DNA of 49,335 bases from Leuconostoc lactis KCTC 3528 = DSM 20202 (lineage in GTDB: Bacteria > Bacillota > Bacilli > Lactobacillales > Lactobacillaceae), in NCBI RefSeq assembly GCF_014651235.1, contig NZ_BMWM01000013.1, forward strand, positions 1 through 49,335, written 5' to 3'. The notes below the pieces were generated by a model. It made no database searches. It was not told the DNA's origin and was given only the letters and a program-made list of their open reading frames with translations. Positions 44,118 through 49,335 of the stretch are shown here, one piece after another (position 1 is the first letter of the stretch; each line of letters opens with the position of its first letter). The position numbers and the translations under genes were made by a program.

Positions 44118-45740
44118 TTGATCACAGTATCAGACATGAGCTTCAGCTTTGCTGGGCCTAAATTATATCAAGATGTTAACTTAAAGTTGACGCCTGGCAA
44201 TACTTACGGTATTATCGGTGCCAATGGTGCCGGCAAGTCAACTTTTTTGAAGTTATTACAAGGTGAATTGCAACCAACAGAAGGTGTGATTGCGATTGGT
44301 GAAGGTGAACGGATGTCATCTTTGCAACAAGATCACTTTGCTTTTGATGAATTTACCGTGTTGGACACAGTGATTCAAGGGCATAAGCGTTTGTATGAAG
44401 TCAAGACGGAAATGGATGCCATTTATGCCAAGCCGGATTTCAATGATGAAGACGGTGTCCGCGTTGCGGATTTGGGTGCCGAATTCGAAGAACTTGATGG
44501 TTGGAACGCAGAAGTTGAAGCCGGTCAATTGTTGAGCAAGTTAGGCATTCCTGACGATATGCAATATACGTTGATGGGTGAACTGACTGAAAATGATAAA
44601 GTGAAGGTGTTGTTGGCGCAAGCTTTGTTTGGTAATCCTGATATTTTGGTGCTTGATGAACCAACCAACGGTCTGGATGTGCAGACAATTAACTGGTTAG
44701 AAGATTTCTTGGCTGATTTCCCGAACCTAGTGATTGTGGTATCCCACGATCGTCACTTCCTAAACGCCGTGTCAACCAACATCTTGGATGTTGACTTTGG
44801 TAAGATTACACCATTCGTCGGTAACTACGATTTCTGGCGTGAATCTTCTGAATTGGCGCAACGTTTGGCTTCTCAGCAAAATGCTAAGAAGGAAGAACAA
44901 ATTAAGCAATTGCAAGAATTCGTGGCCCGTTTCTCAGCCAATGCTTCTAAGTCAAAGCAAGCCACTGCTCGTAAGAAGCAATTGGAAAAGATTACACTGG
45001 ATGATATCAAGCCATCATCACGTAAGTATCCATTCATTAATTTCCCAATGAACCGTGAATTGGGTAACGACATGATCCGTGTTGAAAATGTCTCTAAGAC
45101 AATTGATGGGGAAAAAGTGCTCGATAATATTTCATTTATCGGTCGTCCTGGCGATAAAATTGCGATCTTGTCACGTTCTGATTTGGCAACGACAACCCTG
45201 ATGCAAATTATTGCCGGCACGCTTGAACCAGACACTGGGTCAGTGACTTGGGGTGTGACAACCTCACAATCTTATATTGCCAAAGATTTGAATGATAACT
45301 TTGACGATCAAGAAGCAACGATTTTGGATTGGTTGCGTGATTTTGCGGAAGAAGATCAAAAGGACAATACAAGTCTTCGTGGTATGTTGGGACAAATGTT
45401 GTTCCGCGGCGACGATTCTTTGAAGCAAATCAAAGTTCTTTCTGGTGGTGAGAAGGTGCGTATTACCTTGGCTAAGATGATGTTATTGAAGGCAAACGTC
45501 TTGCTCATGGATGACCCAACGAACCACTTGGATTTGGAATCAATTCAATCATTAAACGATGCCGTGGTGAACTTTAAGGGTGGCATTATTATGACTTCTC
45601 ACGATCACGAGTTCTTGGCAACGACCGCCAACCACGTGATTGAAGTTTCAGCCAAAGGTGCTGTGGACCGTGTGGATACAACGTATGATGAATTTATTTC
45701 AACACCAAGTATCCAAGAAAAGGTCAAGGAACTTTATTAA
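44118..45740 (+). CDS. ABC-F family ATPase (YbiT/YkpA type) with one degenerate ATP site
   Basis: Soluble twin-ATPase protein; ABC-F relatives act on the ribosome. 540 residues, TTG start set by GGAGG 7 bases upstream and by the family start MITV. NBD1: Walker A GANGAGKST at 34-42, Walker B LVLDEP with Glu181, signature replaced by ELTEND at 155-160 (also divergent in E. coli YbiT). Linker with RFSANASKSKQATARKKQ near 270-287. NBD2: Walker A replaced by SRSDLATTT at 352-360 (no Lys), signature LSGGE at 441-445 intact, Walker B MDDP with Asp466 instead of Glu. One composite site is therefore intact and the other degenerate. Confidence 0.92.
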   Translation: MITVSDMSFSFAGPKLYQDVNLKLTPGNTYGIIGANGAGKSTFLKLLQGELQPTEGVIAIGEGERMSSLQQDHFAFDEFTVLDTVIQGHKRLYEVKTEMDAIYAKPDFNDEDGVRVADLGAEFEELDGWNAEVEAGQLLSKLGIPDDMQYTLMGELTENDKVKVLLAQALFGNPDILVLDEPTNGLDVQTINWLEDFLADFPNLVIVVSHDRHFLNAVSTNILDVDFGKITPFVGNYDFWRESSELAQRLASQQNAKKEEQIKQLQEFVARFSANASKSKQATARKKQLEKITLDDIKPSSRKYPFINFPMNRELGNDMIRVENVSKTIDGEKVLDNISFIGRPGDKIAILSRSDLATTTLMQIIAGTLEPDTGSVTWGVTTSQSYIAKDLNDNFDDQEATILDWLRDFAEEDQKDNTSLRGMLGQMLFRGDDSLKQIKVLSGGEKVRITLAKMMLLKANVLLMDDPTNHLDLESIQSLNDAVVNFKGGIIMTSHDHEFLATTANHVIEVSAKGAVDRVDTTYDEFISTPSIQEKVKELY

Positions 45741-45765
45741 GCTGTGTGTTTAACCCATATATCGT

Positions 45766-45792
45766 AAAAAAGGCGTCTGAGGACGCTTTTTT
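45766..45792 (+). terminator. Terminator after the ABC-F gene
   Basis: Stem around GCGTC / GACGC extended by A and T runs, loop TGAG. Confidence 0.88.
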
Positions 45793-45828
45793 GCGTCAAC
45801 GCACATGATCAAAGGAAAGACAATAACC

Positions 45829-46989
45829 ATGACAATAGGGATTGATAAAATCGGATTTTACACACCAAATTATGTGTTAGATCTTACTGAACTCGCGCAA
45901 GCACGTGGGGATGAACCAGAAAAATATACGATTGGTATCGGCCAATCGCAACAAGCTGTCGTACCCAACTATGAAGACGTCGTGACGATGGGCGTTAATG
46001 CTGCCCAAAGTATTTTAACGGATGACGACCGTGCAGCGATTGACATGGTCATTTTTGCCACGGAATCAGGGATTGATAATTCCAAATCAGCTGCCGTTTA
46101 CGCTCAAAAATTGTTAAATTTATCAGAATTTTCGCGTACTATTGAGTTAAAGCAGGCTTGCTATGCGGGAACATTTGGTTTAATGCAGGCGCGCGACTAC
46201 GTGACCTTGCATCCAGAAAAGCGGGTTTTGGTGATTGCGGCCGATATTGCCCGTTATGGTTTGGGAACACCAGGTGAAGTCACACAAGGGGCCGGTGCCA
46301 TTGCCATGGTTGTGGCGAGTGAACCGAAAATTTTAGCGATTAATTCAGATTCTGTTTATATGAGTCGAGATGTCGCTGATTTCTGGCGACCGGTTGATCG
46401 GGAAGAAGCGTTAGTTGACGGGCATCTCTCAACTGCTGTTTATAAAGAGATGTTTTTGACACTTTGGCAACGTTATCAAAAGCAAACGCAACATGTCCTA
46501 GATGATTTTGCTGGTTTTGCGTTCCATTTACCTTATACAAAAATGGGGAAGAAGGCGTTGGATCAAATTATGGCCGAAGCGTCACCTGCCCAGCAAACCC
46601 GTTTGGCTGAGCATTTAACTGCTAGTCAAGTCTATAGTCGTCAGGTGGGAAATTTATATACTGGATCAGTTTATTTGAGTTTGCTATCCCTTTTAAGTCA
46701 GGCAACGGATTTAGTGGCTGGGGAAGATATTGCTGTCTTTAGTTATGGTTCTGGCGCTGAAGCTGAATTATATTCAGTGACCTTACAAGATAACTTTGCT
46801 GACTATGTGCCAAACACTATGACGGATACCTTATTGGCAAATCGTCATCAAGTCAGTGTGGTTGAATATGAGGCCATGTTCACCTCACACTTGTATAATT
46901 CGCATGTTGACGCGAAAACCCAAGCCCGCGATGATGCCAAAACGGTACAATTTTTAGGTTGGCAAGCCGGCGAACGGTTGTATCGTTAG
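45829..46989 (+). CDS. mvaS: Hydroxymethylglutaryl-CoA synthase
   Basis: Condenses acetyl-CoA and acetoacetyl-CoA to HMG-CoA, first dedicated step of the mevalonate route to isoprenoids (undecaprenyl carrier, quinones). 386 residues from ATG 45829, with AAAGGAAA upstream; an in-frame ATG at 45805 is before that site. Catalytic Glu in ATESGID near 78-84, nucleophilic Cys in KQACYAGTFG near 107-116, catalytic His in FAFHLPYTKMGKKAL near 230-244. Normal length. Not in a cluster with mvaA, which is not in the window. Confidence 0.95.
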   Translation: MTIGIDKIGFYTPNYVLDLTELAQARGDEPEKYTIGIGQSQQAVVPNYEDVVTMGVNAAQSILTDDDRAAIDMVIFATESGIDNSKSAAVYAQKLLNLSEFSRTIELKQACYAGTFGLMQARDYVTLHPEKRVLVIAADIARYGLGTPGEVTQGAGAIAMVVASEPKILAINSDSVYMSRDVADFWRPVDREEALVDGHLSTAVYKEMFLTLWQRYQKQTQHVLDDFAGFAFHLPYTKMGKKALDQIMAEASPAQQTRLAEHLTASQVYSRQVGNLYTGSVYLSLLSLLSQATDLVAGEDIAVFSYGSGAEAELYSVTLQDNFADYVPNTMTDTLLANRHQVSVVEYEAMFTSHLYNSHVDAKTQARDDAKTVQFLGWQAGERLYR

Positions 46990-47009
46990 TCGCAAATCGC
47001 ATTCAGTTA

Positions 47010-47039
47010 ATGACAAGGGCGCGGGTCTTATTGTATAAT
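47010..47039 (+). promoter_or_regulatory. Promoter of the ACT-domain/DUF711 operon
   Basis: ATGACA, 18-base spacer, TATAAT. AGAGGGAAA precedes the GTG start. Confidence 0.65.
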
Positions 47040-47071
47040 ACCTAAAATAACTTTTTTAAAGAGGGAAAATC

Positions 47072-47344
47072 GTGGCAAAAGCAGTTGTAACCGTAGTTGG
47101 AAAAGATAAGCCAGGCATTATTGCCAGCGTAGCACAAACTTTAGCAGCACATGATGTGAATATTTTAGATGTCTCACAAACGATCATGTCTGATATTTTC
47201 ACAATGAGCATGTTGGTGAATCTTGAACAACTAGATGAAACCTTTAATGGCTTACAAGATGATTTGAATGTTCTGGGGCAACAGTTAAATGTTGAAATTC
47301 ATACCCAACGTGAAGAAATTTTTGATGCGATGCGTCGTGTTTAA
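47072..47344 (+). CDS. ACT-domain protein (UPF0237)
   Basis: 90 residues, a single ACT domain: VTVVGKDKPGIIASVAQTLA near 6-25, NILDVSQTIM near 30-39, FTMSMLVNL near 42-50. ACT domains bind small ligands, usually amino acids. GTG start. The next gene encodes a DUF711 protein; the two are a conserved pair in Firmicutes, and the ACT protein is presumed to sense a ligand for its partner. Function unproven. Confidence 0.92.
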   Translation: MAKAVVTVVGKDKPGIIASVAQTLAAHDVNILDVSQTIMSDIFTMSMLVNLEQLDETFNGLQDDLNVLGQQLNVEIHTQREEIFDAMRRV

Positions 47345-47413
47345 AGTTTGACGTTAGGGATTATTTTGATGTGCCATTGCTGTTGACCAATGGCCAAAAA
47401 TTTGGGAGAAGTC

Positions 47414-48757
47414 ATGGAAACCACGCAAATTATAGAAACAATCAACATGGTTGCCGAAGAGCATTTGGATATTCGTACTGTAACAATGGGTATTTCACTG
47501 CTTGATACAATTGCTGGCACACCGGCAGATACGGCAAAAAATATTTATGATAAAATTACGACTTACGCCAAGGATTTAGTGGCGGTCGCGCAACAAATCG
47601 AACGTGAATTCGGAATTCCAATTACCAACAAGCGCATTAGTGTGACACCAATTGCTTTAATTGCTGGGAAGGCGACACCAGATGAGATGTTGTTATACGC
47701 GCATGCCTTGGATGATGCGGCTAAAACCGTTGGGGTCGACTTTATTGGCGGCTATTCAGCGCTTGTACAAAAGGGGTTTGCCAATGGTGACCTAGCTTTG
47801 ATCAAATCATTACCCCGCGCCTTGACTGAAACAGACTTGGTCATGTCAAGTGTGAATATTGGCTCATCCAAAGCAGGCATTAACTTGGATGCGGTGAAGT
47901 TAATGGGTGAAACGATCAAAGCCATTACGGATAAGTCAGACACAGCCAATGCGAAGTTAGTCGTATTTGCCAATGCCGTGGAAGATAATCCGTTTATGGC
48001 AGGGGCTTTCCATGGCGTGACGGAAGCCGATGTGGTGATTAGTGTCGGTGTTTCTGGCCCTGGTGTCGTGAAGCGTGCACTTGAAAAGGTGAAGGGCCAA
48101 CCAATTCAAATTGTTGCGGAATCGGTTAAAAAGACTGCCTTTAAGATTACACGTGTCGGCCAAATGGTAGGGGCGTTAGCAGCCGAACGGTTGGGCGTTG
48201 AATTTGGCATTGTGGATTTGAGTCTAGCACCAACACCCGCTCGTGGTGATTCAGTGGCAGAAGTCTTGGAAGAAATCGGCTTAGAAATGGTCGGGACTCA
48301 TGGGACAACGGCGGCTTTGATGTTGCTCAATGATGCGGTAAAAAAGGGTGGAGTGATGGCGTCACAACGTGTTGGTGGCTTATCAGGGGCCTTTATTCCA
48401 GTTTCTGAAGATGCGGGCATGATTGATGCGGTTAAGGCTGGTATTTTGTCATTGGCCAAGCTTGAGGCGATGACATCCGTCTGCTCAGTTGGGTTGGACA
48501 TGATTGCCGTACCGGGTGATACACCAGCAACAACGATTGCGGCTATGATCGCTGATGAAGCAGCGATCGGTGTGCAAAACAACAAGACAACCGCAGTGCG
48601 TGTGTTACCAACCAACGGGACTAAAGTTGGAGATATGGTAGATTATGGTGGCTTACTGGGGACAGCGCCAGTGATGCCAGTTGTACCGAAGTCAAGTGCT
48701 AATTTTATTAATCGTGGTGGGCACATTCCAGCCCCAATTCATTCCTTTAAGAATTAA
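47414..48757 (+). CDS. DUF711/UPF0210 family protein (PFL family)
   Basis: 447 residues from ATG 47414, with GGGAG 6 bases before; an in-frame ATG at 47390 lies inside a hairpin. Recognisable stretches: [15 protein letters not shown] near 22-36, [15 protein letters not shown] near 107-121, [14 protein letters not shown] near 212-225, and [15 protein letters not shown] near 262-276. The family is annotated as uncharacterised, distantly related to glycyl-radical enzymes by name, but no glycyl-radical motif is seen. Pairs with the ACT-domain protein. Confidence 0.9.
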   Translation: METTQIIETINMVAEEHLDIRTVTMGISLLDTIAGTPADTAKNIYDKITTYAKDLVAVAQQIEREFGIPITNKRISVTPIALIAGKATPDEMLLYAHALDDAAKTVGVDFIGGYSALVQKGFANGDLALIKSLPRALTETDLVMSSVNIGSSKAGINLDAVKLMGETIKAITDKSDTANAKLVVFANAVEDNPFMAGAFHGVTEADVVISVGVSGPGVVKRALEKVKGQPIQIVAESVKKTAFKITRVGQMVGALAAERLGVEFGIVDLSLAPTPARGDSVAEVLEEIGLEMVGTHGTTAALMLLNDAVKKGGVMASQRVGGLSGAFIPVSEDAGMIDAVKAGILSLAKLEAMTSVCSVGLDMIAVPGDTPATTIAAMIADEAAIGVQNNKTTAVRVLPTNGTKVGDMVDYGGLLGTAPVMPVVPKSSANFINRGGHIPAPIHSFKN

Positions 48758-48788
48758 AAAGCAACGCCCATCTGGGCGTTGCTTTTTA
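48756..48788. terminator. Bidirectional terminator between the DUF711 gene and the minus-strand gene
   Basis: AAAAAGCAACGCCC / GGGCGTTGCTTTTT with a tight ATCT loop. It overlaps the stop codon of the minus-strand gene. Confidence 0.95.
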
Positions 48789-49226
48789 GTTACTGCGTTG
48801 TTGTGTATTGGGACTCGTGATTTGTGTGGTATGATTGCTCTTAGCTTGCGCAAACATAATCACTGTATAAACTAGCAAAACCATAATCACCAGCACCGCG
48901 ATCACGCGAGCGGGGTGTTGCCATAAAACCCGATACCAGTGTTGACGGGTAGGTTGTGTCAAATTATCCGCTTGATTTTCGGTCATTTCAGCTGTTAGTG
49001 CGTAGGCAAAGCTTTCGGCATCAACTGCTTTAGGTGCGGCTTCATAAGATACAGTTGAGACGGCGTGAGAATCCGTCTTAGATCGTGGGTGCTTGGGTGC
49101 GTGTTGTGCATCACGGTTTGTCAAAATATTTTTACGGAAAGCCGCAATCCCTTGCTGAAGCTGATGTTGCATCGTGTTGATGGCATCACGTAATTGTTCA
49201 AGTGGTGTTTGTATTGGAATTTTCAT
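48786..49226 (-). CDS. Tail-anchored membrane protein of unknown function
   Basis: 146 residues. A helical N-terminal part (about 1-35, TPLEQLRDAINTMQHQLQQGI) is followed by a charged, disordered middle (about 36-105). One membrane span lies near the C-terminus (about 107-128, VIAVLVIMVLLVYTVIMFA), then a short Ser/Asn/Gln-rich tail. GGGAG stands 7 bases before the ATG on the minus strand. No family recognised. Its start is only about 40 bases from the right-hand insertion sequence, which may have replaced its promoter. Confidence 0.7.
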   Translation of the reverse strand: MKIPIQTPLEQLRDAINTMQHQLQQGIAAFRKNILTNRDAQHAPKHPRSKTDSHAVSTVSYEAAPKAVDAESFAYALTAEMTENQADNLTQPTRQHWYRVLWQHPARVIAVLVIMVLLVYTVIMFAQAKSNHTTQITSPNTQQRSN

Positions 49227-49264
49227 AAGGATACTCCCTGACGTCTACTCATATTTTTCAATCA

Positions 49265-49335
49265 GGCAGATTGTAAAATTTAAGTTGAACATTTAAGTGG
49301 ACAGAAAAACCCATCAAGGTCTTTAATGGTGTTAC
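49265..49335. mobile_element. Outer end of an insertion sequence (right border)
   Basis: Starts GGCAGATTG and continues into AT-rich sequence matching the left-border end in 21 of the first 26 bases in inverted orientation. Next to the tip are two near repeats, TTAAGTTGAACA (49280-49291) and TTAAGTGGACA (49293-49303), possibly transposase-binding sites. The element continues beyond the window; no transposase is visible. Confidence 0.65.

Noticed and set aside
1-49335. CRISPR arrays, prophage, rRNA or tRNA genes
   Set aside because: No regularly spaced repeats, phage structural genes, rRNA segments or tRNA cloverleaf were recognised on either strand; tRNA was judged by eye only.

Overview
The window is a low-to-middle GC Firmicute chromosome segment. 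It most resembles the Weissella/Leuconostoc branch of the Lactobacillales. Supporting signs: a MurE with DDPQ instead of the DNPR meso-DAP motif (so probably L-lysine peptidoglycan), a mevalonate-pathway HMG-CoA synthase, two-subunit GlyQ/GlyS, T-box and PyrR RNA regulation, a Gram-positive LexA box, and strong use of TTG leucine codons in rpsB and tsf. The genus is an inference; no rRNA or tRNA gene was recognised.

Layout. 1-1700: the outer end of an insertion sequence cuts a ugpB-like solute-binding protein gene, followed by a glycerophosphodiesterase. 1.8-7.2 kb: folC, dus, a CPA2 antiporter and murE. 7.2-10.2 kb: a ribbon-helix-helix protein with an SPFH protein, then coaBC and a DUF2187 protein behind an unusual structured leader. 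10.2-15.8 kb: a T-box-controlled argS, then argR, a class A PBP, a YheA-type protein and signal peptidase I. 15.8-24.8 kb: PyrR-type attenuator and pyrB-pyrC-carA-carB-pyrD-pyrF-pyrE. 24.8-27.7 kb: lexA (minus), yneF, plsC (minus), a trmN6-like methyltransferase and a GIY-YIG protein. 27.7-31.0 kb: rpsB, tsf, pyrH, frr. 31.1-32.2 kb: a DUF805-like gene broken by an in-frame stop. 32.2-35.9 kb: a compact glycine T-box followed by a DUF1801 gene, glyQ and glyS. 35.9-43.4 kb: a Gfo/Idh/MocA oxidoreductase, an EamA transporter, lepA, an unknown membrane protein, a zinc-less MDR-type dehydrogenase, prmA and rsmE. 43.5-49.2 kb: a small membrane protein, a YbiT/YkpA-type ABC-F protein, mvaS, an ACT-domain protein with a DUF711 partner, and a minus-strand tail-anchored protein. 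The window ends in another end of what looks like the same insertion sequence.

Most of the content is conserved housekeeping (translation, pyrimidine synthesis, cell wall, CoA and folate). The interesting signals lie in regulatory RNA and in altered catalytic residues. RNA: a 47-nt Stem I glycine T-box that also covers a DUF1801 gene; a folded leader with a Cys-rich 20-codon reading frame ahead of DUF2187; a Cys-Cys mini-ORF ahead of coaBC; possible leaderless starts of murE and the RHH gene. Proteins: CoaBC Cys to Glu, FolC carbamylated Lys to Glu, CarA Glu to Asp, ArgR Asp to Phe, and an ABC-F protein with one degenerate ATP site. The two insertion-sequence ends explain both window borders and the broken ugpB.
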